From an uncultured Dorea sp. (lineage in GTDB: Bacteria > Bacillota > Clostridia > Lachnospirales > Lachnospiraceae): 44,784 nucleotides of DNA. Positions 1-6,978 of the stretch are shown here, piece by piece; position 1 is the first letter of the stretch; each line of letters begins with the position of its first letter. The position numbers and the translations under genes are program-made. Under the pieces are notes generated by a model. It was not told where the DNA came from, ran no database searches, and saw nothing but the letters and a program-made list of their open reading frames with translations. The DNA is taken from the NCBI GenBank assembly GCA_947652615.1, contig CANTDX010000025.1:1-44784 (forward strand), in the 5' to 3' direction.

Positions 1-573
1 TGGGAAGAGGCTCGTTTCCTTGGACGCGGTACCGTAACTGTATCCCAGATCTTCTACACCTCACCCAGCCGCTGCGCGGTTGCTGATTCCTGTGCGATCT
101 CTCTTGACCGCCGCATGACATTCGGCGAGACCTGGGAGAGCTGCCTCGACGAGATCCGCGCCCTGCCAAGCGTTCAGAAGTATGGTGATGATGTAACGGT
201 ATCTATGTACAACTACGACCGTCCGTCCTACACAGGATGTGTCTATGAGATCGAGTGCTACTTCCCGACCTGGGCGATCCCGAAGGATCACAAGGTAACC
301 AAGGCTCTGGAAGCTTCCTACAAGAATCTCTACGGCGACGACCGTATCGGCGCCGCCGAGACACTTGAGATGAGAAAGGCCCGTCCGCTGGTTGACAAAT
401 GGACCTTCTCTACCAACGGTGTATCTATCATGGGAAGAAACGGAATTCCATGTATCGGATTCGGACCCGGCGCAGAGGCTCAGGCTCACGCGCCAAACGA
501 GAAGACCTGGAAGCAGGACCTTGTGACATGTGCGGCTGTATATGCTGTTCTCCCTACAGAATATTGCAAATAA
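1..573 (+). CDS. ygeY: YgeY-type M20 family hydrolase, 3' part only
   Basis: The reading frame is open from base 1, so the gene runs in from the left and only its last 190 residues are present. The visible part carries the end of the M20 lid/dimerisation domain ([14 protein letters not shown]) and the C-terminal catalytic lobe, with a [15 protein letters not shown] motif holding the last metal-binding histidine. The text closely follows the YgeY/selenium-metabolism hydrolase family rather than ArgE or DapE. Members of this family sit in purine catabolic clusters with ygeW, ygeX, hyuA, ssnA and xdhD; the exact substrate is not visible here. The ygeW gene starts 107 bp downstream on the same strand, which supports the family call. 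Confidence 0.85.
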   Translation, partial: WEEARFLGRGTVTVSQIFYTSPSRCAVADSCAISLDRRMTFGETWESCLDEIRALPSVQKYGDDVTVSMYNYDRPSYTGCVYEIECYFPTWAIPKDHKVTKALEASYKNLYGDDRIGAAETLEMRKARPLVDKWTFSTNGVSIMGRNGIPCIGFGPGAEAQAHAPNEKTWKQDLVTCAAVYAVLPTEYCK

Positions 574-605
574 TTCATAGCTAACTATATATTTTCTTAC
601 CCATC

Positions 606-625
606 CGGGTATCATGCCATACCCG
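606..625 (+). other. Short hairpin between ygeY and ygeW
   Basis: CGGGTAT (606-612) and ATACCCG (619-625) form a 7-bp stem with a 6-nt loop just after ygeY. No T-run follows it, so it is more likely an mRNA processing or stability hairpin, or a weak terminator, than a strong rho-independent terminator. Confidence 0.35.
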
Positions 626-680
626 TATACTGTATCCATATATACAACCATAAATTATTAAAATTCGGAGGATTATGATT

Positions 681-1874
681 ATGAAAACATTACAGGATTA
701 TATTGATAAGTTAAATGCGTTGAACTTTAAAGAGATGTACAATGGAGATTTCTTCTTAACATGGGAGAAGACGGATGATGAGATCGAGGCGGTATTTACA
801 ATCGCTGACGCGCTTCGTTTCATGAGAGAGAACAACATTTCCACCAAAGTATTCGAGAGCGGGCTTGGCATCTCCTTATTCCGTGACAATTCTACCCGTA
901 CACGCTTCTCCTTTGCTTCCGCTTGTAACCTGCTTGGCCTGGAAGTTCAGGACCTTGACGAAGGCAAGTCTCAGGTTGCTCACGGTGAGACCGTCCGCGA
1001 GACGGCGAACATGATCTCCTTCATGGCTGACGTGATCGGTATCCGCGACGATATGTATATCGGCAAGGGAAATGCTTACATGCACGAGGTTGTTGACGCC
1101 GTAACGCAGGGCAACAAGGACGGAATCCTTGAGCAGAAGCCTACGCTCGTGAACCTGCAGTGCGATATCGACCACCCGACACAGGCTATGGCCGATATGC
1201 TTCACATCATCCACGAGTTCGGCGGTGTCGAGAACTTAAAAGGTAAGAAGCTTGCCATGACATGGGCTTACTCTCCTTCCTACGGCAAGCCGCTGTCCGT
1301 TCCGCAGGGAATCATCGGACTGATGACACGTTTCGGCATGGACGTTGTTCTGGCTCACCCGGAAGGATACGAGATCTTCCCGGAGGTAGAAGAGGTTGCT
1401 GCCAAGAACGCCGAGAAATCCGGCGGTACATTTACCAAGACCAACAACATGGCAGAGGCATTCAAGGATGCCGACATCGTATATCCTAAGAGCTGGGCGC
1501 CGTTCGCTGCCATGGAGAAGCGTACAGAACTCTACGGCAACGGAGATACCGAAGGAATCAAGGCTCTGGAGAAAGAACTGCTCGCACAGAACGCGGAATA
1601 CAAGGATTGGGCTTGTACGGAAGAGCTGATGGCTACGACGAAGGACGGCAAGGCACTCTATATGCACTGTCTGCCGGCCGACATCACCGGCGTAAGCTGT
1701 GAGACAGGCGAGGTTGACGCTTCCGTATTCGACCGCTACAGAGATCCGTTATACAAGGAAGCCAGCTTCAAGCCATACATCATCGCCGCTATGATCTTCC
1801 TTGCGAAATTCGCTGACCCGGCCGATGTTCTTAAGAGACTGGAAGAGAAAAGCACTCCCAGAGTATTTAAGTAG
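681..1874 (+). CDS. ygeW: Knotted carbamoyltransferase YgeW
   Basis: A 397-residue protein of the aspartate/ornithine carbamoyltransferase superfamily. Carbamoyl-phosphate binding is shown by FRDNSTRTRFSFAS near residue 75, the loop DEGKSQVAHGETVRETA, HPTQAMADM, and the C-terminal HCLPADITG. It matches E. coli YgeW over its whole length as I recall that sequence, including SPSYGKPLSVPQGIIGLMT. The substrate of YgeW proteins is not firmly established; with carbamate kinase next door the likely direction is phosphorolysis of a carbamoylated purine breakdown product to carbamoyl phosphate. GGAGG at 667-671 lies 9 nt from the ATG at 681 but only 3 nt from an ATG at 675, so I chose 681, which also gives the family's MKT N-terminus. 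Confidence 0.93.
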   Translation: MKTLQDYIDKLNALNFKEMYNGDFFLTWEKTDDEIEAVFTIADALRFMRENNISTKVFESGLGISLFRDNSTRTRFSFASACNLLGLEVQDLDEGKSQVAHGETVRETANMISFMADVIGIRDDMYIGKGNAYMHEVVDAVTQGNKDGILEQKPTLVNLQCDIDHPTQAMADMLHIIHEFGGVENLKGKKLAMTWAYSPSYGKPLSVPQGIIGLMTRFGMDVVLAHPEGYEIFPEVEEVAAKNAEKSGGTFTKTNNMAEAFKDADIVYPKSWAPFAAMEKRTELYGNGDTEGIKALEKELLAQNAEYKDWACTEELMATTKDGKALYMHCLPADITGVSCETGEVDASVFDRYRDPLYKEASFKPYIIAAMIFLAKFADPADVLKRLEEKSTPRVFK

Positions 1875-1895
1875 GATTTGACAGGAGGATCTATT

Positions 1896-2840
1896 ATGGA
1901 AAAGAAAAAAAGAGTCGTGATCGCCCTTGGCGGCAATGCCCTTGGCAACACTCTGCCTGAGCAGATGGCAGCCGTCAAGATCACCGCCAAAGCAATCGTA
2001 GACTTGATTGAAGACGGCTGCGAGGTTGTGGTATCCCATGGGAACGGACCCCAGGTCGGCATGGTGAACAACGCCATGATCGCCCTCACCCACGAGGACG
2101 CGGCGCAGCCCAACACTCCTCTCTCCGTATGCGTCGCCATGAGTCAGGCCTATATCGGATATGATCTTCAGAACGCGCTACGCGAGGAGCTTTTGAACCG
2201 CAATATCTCTAACGTACCGGTGGCAACCATGATCACCCAGGTCCGCGTAGATGAGAATGACCCTGCCTTCCAGAATCCATCCAAACCGATCGGCAAATTC
2301 GTGGACGCCGAGCAGGCGAAGAAGATGGAAGAAAGCTTCCACTATATTATGAAGGAAGACTCCGGAAGAGGCTACCGCCGTGTGGTAGCTTCTCCGAAAC
2401 CGGTGGAGATCATCGAGATCGAGACCATCCGCACCATGGTGAATGCAGGAAACCTGGTCATCGCCGGAGGCGGCGGCGGAATCCCGGTTACCAGACAGGG
2501 CAATCACTTAAAAGGCGCAAGCGCCGTGATCGACAAGGACTTCGCAAGCTGCCTGCTTGCGAAGGAACTGGACGCGGACTACCTGATCATCCTCACCGCG
2601 GTAGAGAAGGTCGCGTTAAACTTCGGTAAACCGGATGAGAAGTGGCTTGGCGATATCTCTGTAGAAGAAGCGAACCAGTATATCAGCGAAGGACATTTCG
2701 CTCCCGGCTCTATGCTTCCGAAGGTACAGGCCGCAGTCGACTTCGCTTCCTCCAAGAAAGGACGCACCGCACTGATCACACTCCTTGAGAAATCAAGGGA
2801 CGCTGTACAGGGCAAGACCGGAACCATGTTCCATGCTTAA
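1896..2840 (+). CDS. yqeA: Carbamate kinase (YqeA/ArcC type)
   Basis: This 314-residue amino acid kinase family enzyme converts carbamoyl phosphate and ADP to ATP, ammonia and CO2. Family motifs in order are VVIALGGNALG at the N-terminus, SHGNGPQVG, VIAGGGGGIPV, the nucleotide-site stretch DYLIILTAVEKV and GSMLPKVQAA. AGGAGG (1883-1888) is 7 nt before the ATG at 1896; an in-frame TTG further up would lie over the ribosome binding site. It starts 21 bp after ygeW and is almost certainly co-transcribed, so YgeW would feed it carbamoyl phosphate for ATP production. The arginine deiminase pathway's arcC is the alternative label, but no arcA or arcB is present. Confidence 0.9.
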   Translation: MEKKKRVVIALGGNALGNTLPEQMAAVKITAKAIVDLIEDGCEVVVSHGNGPQVGMVNNAMIALTHEDAAQPNTPLSVCVAMSQAYIGYDLQNALREELLNRNISNVPVATMITQVRVDENDPAFQNPSKPIGKFVDAEQAKKMEESFHYIMKEDSGRGYRRVVASPKPVEIIEIETIRTMVNAGNLVIAGGGGGIPVTRQGNHLKGASAVIDKDFASCLLAKELDADYLIILTAVEKVALNFGKPDEKWLGDISVEEANQYISEGHFAPGSMLPKVQAAVDFASSKKGRTALITLLEKSRDAVQGKTGTMFHA

Positions 2841-2869
2841 TAAGCTGTATATCTTAGTCGCAGACATTC

Positions 2870-2912
2870 AAATAGGGACGTAGTAAAATTCAATTTTACT
2901 ACGTCCCTATTT
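2870..2912. repeat. 43-bp near-uninterrupted palindrome
   Basis: Two perfectly complementary 21-nt arms (2870-2890 and 2892-2912) flank a single C. The arms contain GGGACGTAGTAAAATT. The element lies between the convergent yqeA and the AAA/nuclease gene. It could work as a two-way terminator, but both arms are perfect and there is no GC-rich stem with a separate T-tract, so a REP-like dispersed palindrome is as likely. Confidence 0.75.
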
Positions 2913-2951
2913 GCGTTTTGCCCTGTACCAAATTGCGTTTTGCCCTGTACC
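2911..2951. repeat. Tandem 19-mer next to the palindrome
   Basis: TTGCGTTTTGCCCTGTACC occurs at 2911-2929 and again, identically, at 2933-2951, separated by AAA (period 22). The first copy overlaps the last two bases of the adjacent palindrome, so the two look like one composite repeat unit. It ends 3 bp before the stop codon of the convergent gene. Confidence 0.8.
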
Positions 2952-2954
2952 TTT

Positions 2955-4553
2955 TTACACAATTGCCTCAATCAGTACCTTATCTCCCACTCTGATCTCG
3001 TGGACACCGATCTGCTTCCTACGATTAAAATTAAGCATATACCCTGTCTGAAGATTATAATCATCCAGATATCCTTCTAATTGGCGCTCACCGCGGGAGT
3101 GATATTCATTTCCCCGCCAGATTTTGGTCTCTATCACGAATTGCTCATTGCCGTAATCCACTATAATATCTGTCCTTCCAAGGCTGCGCGTACGGGCTTC
3201 AATATAATAGTTTCCCATCCCATTAATGATCGGACGCAGATAGAGAAGAAAATACCGCCTACCTTCTTCTTCTAAGAATCTCTCCTCACACCCACCGTAC
3301 AACTCATGAAAATGCCAGACAAACTTCTCCAGTACCCTGCGCATATCAAGCTTCCCATCACAGATAAACTGATTTTTATCCTGAAGGGATGCTTTATAAA
3401 TGTCCGATTTTCCCATCTCATCGAGAGAAAGAAAATGATTATACAGAAACGTATCGAAAATCCGGTTTGCAGGTATCACTTTCCCTTCATCATTTTTCAC
3501 AAATCCAAACATAAGTGCCAGATGAATGACTGGATTGGTCGGATTATAAGTGATTGATTTTCCTGAAAATAAAAGCTCCTTCAACATCTGCCCAAGCTCA
3601 GGATAATCTGTCAGCTTATTGGTCAATGACTCAAACAATGTATTATTGTCCAAAAGCAGTATACGCACTACCTCCAGAAATCCCTCCTTCGTCCATACAC
3701 TCTCCTCTTCTGCTGCGCTTGTATTACTTGCCTTTTCATCCATCAGCTTGCATAGACGCGATACCAGATATGGATATCCGGAGGTATAATCATAGAGCAA
3801 TCCTGCTATCTCATCTATATCCATTCTGATCCGGTGATCTGCCTCATAGTCTTTAAGCATCCCTTCAATCCCATTTTTTGGCAATCCCATCTCTATATTA
3901 AAATCTGCCGCAATATTCCACGGACTATTCGTTTTATACTCTTCTTCCGGACGCAGCTTTCTTCTCAGGTTTTTAATGTCATATACCCCAGCCAGGATCA
4001 CTGCCTGAAATGCAGGTGCTCCCTTTGTTTCCCGCTCCAGATAACAGCTTCGAAGCTGCGCGAGGAAATCAAGAAATACCTGGTTATTCGACGCGCAGTC
4101 CACCTCATCAATAATCAGGACAACGGGTCTTATACTGCTTTTGCAGAGCTCCATAAGATACTCGAATAATTCCATAAAATCAAAATCCCGGTTCTTTTCT
4201 CTTGAAATCACCTGCATCTGATCTATAAGCCCCGCTATCTTTGCATCTTCTTTTACGCGCCATCTCAATTCCCTCAGAACGATTCTTAAGAACGCCAATG
4301 AAAATACATTCTCATCTCTGAATGATGCGCTTCCAAGAGACTGGAAATCAAGCCTTATCACAAGATAATCCCTTCCAAGCTCCTCATCTAACATAACCAA
4401 AGTCGTTGTCTTTCCATACTGCCTTGCACGGTTGATCGTAAAATAATACCCGGCATCGACCATTTCCCTGATCTGCCCTATACGCTCTGTCACATCCGTC
4501 ATATAATGCTTTGCAGGTATACAAGGTCCTGTCACATTGAATATCTTAGCCAC
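2955..4553 (-). CDS. AAA-ATPase/PD-(D/E)XK nuclease fusion
   Basis: 532 residues. The N-terminal P-loop ATPase (about 1-330) shows a Walker A variant RARQYGKTT near residue 42 and Walker B VVLIIDEVD, then the GYPYLVSRLCKLMDE stretch typical of AAA_35-type proteins. The C-terminal domain has RTDIIVDYGNEQFVIETKIW, with the D-x(n)-ExK arrangement of a PD-(D/E)XK nuclease. Biochemical function is unknown for the family. The start is a GTG whose first base is the last base of the upstream gene's TAG stop, with GAGGTGA just before it, so it is translationally coupled to the P-loop kinase. It closely resembles the protein at 31190-32749. Confidence 0.85.
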   Translation of the reverse strand: MAKIFNVTGPCIPAKHYMTDVTERIGQIREMVDAGYYFTINRARQYGKTTTLVMLDEELGRDYLVIRLDFQSLGSASFRDENVFSLAFLRIVLRELRWRVKEDAKIAGLIDQMQVISREKNRDFDFMELFEYLMELCKSSIRPVVLIIDEVDCASNNQVFLDFLAQLRSCYLERETKGAPAFQAVILAGVYDIKNLRRKLRPEEEYKTNSPWNIAADFNIEMGLPKNGIEGMLKDYEADHRIRMDIDEIAGLLYDYTSGYPYLVSRLCKLMDEKASNTSAAEEESVWTKEGFLEVVRILLLDNNTLFESLTNKLTDYPELGQMLKELLFSGKSITYNPTNPVIHLALMFGFVKNDEGKVIPANRIFDTFLYNHFLSLDEMGKSDIYKASLQDKNQFICDGKLDMRRVLEKFVWHFHELYGGCEERFLEEEGRRYFLLYLRPIINGMGNYYIEARTRSLGRTDIIVDYGNEQFVIETKIWRGNEYHSRGERQLEGYLDDYNLQTGYMLNFNRRKQIGVHEIRVGDKVLIEAIV

Positions 4554-5065
4554 TATGTCACCTCTTCTCTCCGGATTCTGATGATACTGTCCGCAACATC
4601 ATCCAAACTCCTATTCTCCGTATGAATTTTAACGGTATTCAACTCATTATACAGCGGAAGCCTCTCTATACTCCGCTTAATAATATCCTTTCCCCTCACA
4701 CCTCTCGAAATATCTCCCTCAAGACGACGGCAAAGCGTATCCGGATCGCAAGTCAAAGAAACCACTGTTCTATTACAATCCGTCTTATCAATCCTCTCAA
4801 GGATAGTATCAATGATATTCTGCTCATGCATTACCCAACAGAATATAATATGATCATATGCCGAACAATGAAGAAACTGATTAAGCAGAAAACAGATATT
4901 CTGCATAACCATCTCCTTAGTCTCTTCTGTCACTTGAAATGGATCGGAATCCCAGCACCAGTCACCGTCGAGAAATACACTATTATGTAATTTACGTTTC
5001 ATCTTCTGGCACACGGCAGTCTTCCCCACCCCCATAGTGCCTCCGATCAGATATAATTTCTTCAC
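4553..5065 (-). CDS. Small P-loop nucleotide kinase-like protein
   Basis: 170 residues with a Walker A motif GTMGVGKTA at residues 9-17, a DGDWCW acidic motif after strand 2, and a basic lid-like segment ISRGVRGKD. It resembles the AAA_33/shikimate kinase-like small kinases (adenylate kinase fold); the acceptor is not recognisable. The start is GTG with GGGAGG 5 nt upstream. It is the first gene of a two-gene unit with the AAA/nuclease protein, whose start codon overlaps its stop by one base. It is divergent from the AraC-type regulator, so that regulator could control it. Confidence 0.7.
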   Translation of the reverse strand: MKKLYLIGGTMGVGKTAVCQKMKRKLHNSVFLDGDWCWDSDPFQVTEETKEMVMQNICFLLNQFLHCSAYDHIIFCWVMHEQNIIDTILERIDKTDCNRTVVSLTCDPDTLCRRLEGDISRGVRGKDIIKRSIERLPLYNELNTVKIHTENRSLDDVADSIIRIRREEVT

Positions 5066-5107
5066 ACTATCCTCCCGAATTCTATGATTATCTTATATTC
5101 TTCTACA

Positions 5108-5137
5108 ATCATACTCTAAACTATACTGTTTTGTAAA
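5108..5137 (-). promoter_or_regulatory. Probable promoter of the P-loop kinase/nuclease pair
   Basis: On the minus strand TTTACA (5132-5137) and TATGAT (5108-5113) are separated by 18 nt, about 43 nt upstream of the GTG start. It is read by eye only. Confidence 0.45.
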
Positions 5138-5138
5138 G

Positions 5139-5168
5139 TTGACATTACACCAAAAAATACTTTATACT
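5139..5168 (+). promoter_or_regulatory. Probable promoter of the AraC-type regulator
   Basis: TTGACA (5139-5144) and TATACT (5163-5168) are separated by 18 nt, leaving a leader of about 85 nt. Similar sequences ACTATACTGTTTTGTAAA (5120-5137) and ACTATGCTGTAAAA (5166-5179) flank the -35 and overlap the -10. They could be a regulator binding site shared with the divergent promoter. Confidence 0.55.
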
Positions 5169-5262
5169 ATGCTGTAAAACAACCTCTCTTTATCGTGCAT
5201 AAATTAAGAGGAAAAAATCAAAACGATACTATATACTGAACTTTACCGGGAGGATTGATATC

Positions 5263-6117
5263 ATGGAATGGATAGACAGATTAAATGACACGATCAATTA
5301 TATTGAAGAGCATTTGACAGATGAAATTGATTATGAACAACTTGGGCGCATCGCCTGTTGTTCCTCCTATCATTTTCAGAGAATGTTTGCCTATATGGCC
5401 GGCATCCCCTTGTCCGAATACATCCGCAGAAGGAGAATGTCACTTGCCGCTGTGGATCTGCAGGGAAGGGATATGAAGATCCTTGACGTTGCAGGTAAAT
5501 ATGGCTACAGTTCCCCCACTTCATTCAACAGGGCTTTTCAGTCTGTTCATGGGGTTGCCCCGTCAGCCGTTAAAAATGAGGGTATATCTGTAAAATCCTT
5601 CCCGCCTATTACATTCAAAATCACAATAAAAGGAGCGGAAGAGATGAATTATCGAATTGAAACAAAAGAGGCATTCCGTATCGTCGGCGTATCGGTCCCT
5701 CTGTATAAGGAGATTGAGAAAAACTTTGCAATCATACCGCCAAAGTGGCAGGAGATATCTCAGAATGGGACCTTACAGAGATTGATCGGCATGATGGACA
5801 CCCCGCCTATGGGTGTGCTCGGCGTCAGCACTTGTAATGATACAGAACAGTGGAGGTACTATATTGCCGTATCTACTTCACAGGCACAGGGAGACCTGGA
5901 AGAATATACCGTACCGGCGGCTACCTGGGCAATCTTTCCCGGGCAGGGCACGAATCAGTCGATCCAAGAATTGGAACAGCGCATTGTAACCGAATGGCTT
6001 CCAACCTCAGGATACGAATACGGCAATGCTCCCGATGTCGAAGTCTACTTGAACCCGGATCCGCAAAATGCACAATATGAAGTATGGATACCTGTTGTGA
6101 AAAAAGCAAAGCAGTAA
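5263..6117 (+). CDS. AraC-family regulator with GyrI-like effector domain
   Basis: 284 residues. Residues about 5-105 are a two-HTH AraC/XylS DNA-binding domain (YEQLGRIACCSSYHFQRMF, then ILDVAGKYGYSSPTSFNRAF). From about residue 128 the protein is a GyrI-like/AraC effector-binding domain (MNYRIETKEAFRIVGVSVP) ending in VEVYLNPDPQNAQYEVWIPV. This Rob/BltR-like layout, with the DNA-binding domain first, is common in regulators that sense small hydrophobic compounds. GGGAGG lies 9 nt before the ATG. A strong second ribosome binding site and ATG occur inside the gene at 5631-5646, exactly at the domain boundary. The divergent kinase/nuclease pair is a candidate target. Confidence 0.88.
   Translation: MEWIDRLNDTINYIEEHLTDEIDYEQLGRIACCSSYHFQRMFAYMAGIPLSEYIRRRRMSLAAVDLQGRDMKILDVAGKYGYSSPTSFNRAFQSVHGVAPSAVKNEGISVKSFPPITFKITIKGAEEMNYRIETKEAFRIVGVSVPLYKEIEKNFAIIPPKWQEISQNGTLQRLIGMMDTPPMGVLGVSTCNDTEQWRYYIAVSTSQAQGDLEEYTVPAATWAIFPGQGTNQSIQELEQRIVTEWLPTSGYEYGNAPDVEVYLNPDPQNAQYEVWIPVVKKAKQ
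5631..5646 (+). promoter_or_regulatory. Internal ribosome binding site and start in the AraC gene
   Basis: AGGAG at 5631-5635 stands 8 nt before an in-frame ATG at 5644. Initiation here would produce a 157-residue stand-alone GyrI-like domain lacking the HTH domain. The spacing is as good as at the annotated start. Confidence 0.45.
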
Positions 6118-6150
6118 TTTTAGAGAGCTGCTGACAAACAAATATACCAA

Positions 6151-6189
6151 TTTCCCCCTGCCCTGGCTTACTGCCGGAGCAGGGGGAAA
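6151..6189. terminator. Hairpin between convergent genes
   Basis: TTTCCCCCTGC (6151-6161) pairs with GCAGGGGGAAA (6179-6189) around a 17-nt loop. It lies between the AraC gene (+) and the coiled-coil gene (-), where a terminator is expected. The T-rich stretch after it on + is interrupted. Confidence 0.65.
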
Positions 6190-6214
6190 TCATTTCTTCT
6201 TGTCAAAATTCCAT

Positions 6215-6616
6215 CTATGAAATCTTCTTAAACTTCTCACTATGATCAGCGATAACTTTCTTCATGATATCAATATCGGTCTGCATGGACTCTATCTTCT
6301 CAGTAGTATTCTCATATCGCTTTGCCGCCGGCAGATAATTCTCGACCAGAATATTAATCGCATGTAAAATATCATTCTCAATGATTAAGTTAATTCTCGC
6401 TTGTTCTTCTTTCATTAGCGCCTGTTCTTCTCTCATTAGCGCTTGTTCTTTCCTCATTAGTGCTTGCTCATCCCGGAGTCTGCTCTGTTCATCTCTCATT
6501 AGTATCTGTTCGTCCCGAATAAACCTGATATCGTTCTCCATCGGCTTCAATCTTGCGTCCAGCTTTGTGTCAAGTAATTGAGAAATTGCCAATAAATCTT
6601 CGCTTGTCAATGCCAT
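6215..6616 (-). CDS. Heptad-repeat coiled-coil protein, function unknown
   Basis: 133 residues, soluble. Residues 31-72 are six consecutive heptads of the pattern (A/I)LM-R-(D/E/K)-E-Q, encoded by a 21-bp DNA tandem at 6401-6526. They would form a long charged helix or coiled coil. The flanks are also helical (N-terminal SEDLLAISQLLDTKLD; C-terminal EKIESMQTDIDIMKKVIADH). Similar small proteins are common in Firmicutes without a known role. AAGGAG lies just before the ATG, and an extended -10 promoter is seen upstream. It stands alone between the AraC and ferredoxin genes. Confidence 0.75.
   Translation of the reverse strand: MALTSEDLLAISQLLDTKLDARLKPMENDIRFIRDEQILMRDEQSRLRDEQALMRKEQALMREEQALMKEEQARINLIIENDILHAINILVENYLPAAKRYENTTEKIESMQTDIDIMKKVIADHSEKFKKIS
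6401..6526 (-). repeat. 21-bp tandem repeat coding for heptads
   Basis: Six in-frame 21-bp units encode RFIRDEQ, ILMRDEQ, SRLRDEQ, ALMRKEQ, ALMREEQ and ALMKEEQ. The last three are the most alike, which points to recent expansion by slippage. Confidence 0.8.
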
Positions 6617-6660
6617 ACGATCACTCCTTTATGCAATGCAACCTCGTCCTGATAAAAAGT

Positions 6661-6669
6661 ATTATATCA
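6661..6669 (-). promoter_or_regulatory. Extended -10 promoter of the coiled-coil gene
   Basis: The minus strand reads TGATATAAT (TGn plus TATAAT at 6661-6666), 44 nt upstream of the ATG. No good -35 is seen, as is usual for extended -10 promoters. A small ATGCC-TGC-GGCAT hairpin (6669-6681) overlaps its upstream edge. Confidence 0.5.
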
Positions 6670-6705
6670 TGCCTGCGGCATAAAGTCTATTCCTTTTCAG
6701 GAATT

Positions 6706-6754
6706 GTCTGTGAGTGACTTCGTCACAGACTCAATCTTTTTCTCCCTGTATAAT
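6706..6754 (+). promoter_or_regulatory. Leader hairpin and -10 box before the ferredoxin
   Basis: GTCTGTGA (6706-6713) pairs with TCACAGAC (6723-6730), followed by TATAAT at 6749-6754, 27 nt before the ATG. The hairpin sits in the -35 region, so it may be an operator rather than an RNA structure. No canonical -35 is present. Confidence 0.4.
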
Positions 6755-6780
6755 AAAGAAAAAACAAAAGGAGTTTTACC

Positions 6781-6978
6781 ATGGCAAAAAGGAAAGCGTC
6801 TGTCAGTATCCGGGAATGTGTTGCCTGCGGATGCTGCATAAAAGTCTGTCCGCGAAATGCGATCACCGTTCCCCACGGCATCCATGCGGTCATTGACAGA
6901 GAGTTATGTATCGGATGCGGGAAATGCGCGAAAGAATGCCCTGCAAGCATTATCTCATTGGAGGTGACAGAAGAATGA
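6781..6978 (+). CDS. 2[4Fe-4S] ferredoxin-type protein
   Basis: 65 residues with two CxxCxxCxxxCP clusters: CVACGCCIKVCP near residues 13-24 and CIGCGKCAKECP near 43-54. This is the bacterial-type ferredoxin fold with two 4Fe-4S clusters and no extra domains. AAAAGGAG precedes the ATG. The stop codon overlaps the start of the next gene (ATGA), so the pair is translationally coupled and the ferredoxin probably delivers electrons to the membrane protein that follows. The final electron acceptor is not visible in this window. Confidence 0.9.
   Translation: MAKRKASVSIRECVACGCCIKVCPRNAITVPHGIHAVIDRELCIGCGKCAKECPASIISLEVTEE

Noticed and set aside
606..625. Terminator between ygeY and ygeW
   Set aside because: The 7-bp stem has no following T-run, and both genes belong to the same known cluster, so I list it only as a hairpin.
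61..651. Long open frame on the minus strand opposite ygeY
   Set aside because: It lies antisense to clearly coding M20 sequence, has no ribosome binding site and no recognisable domain.
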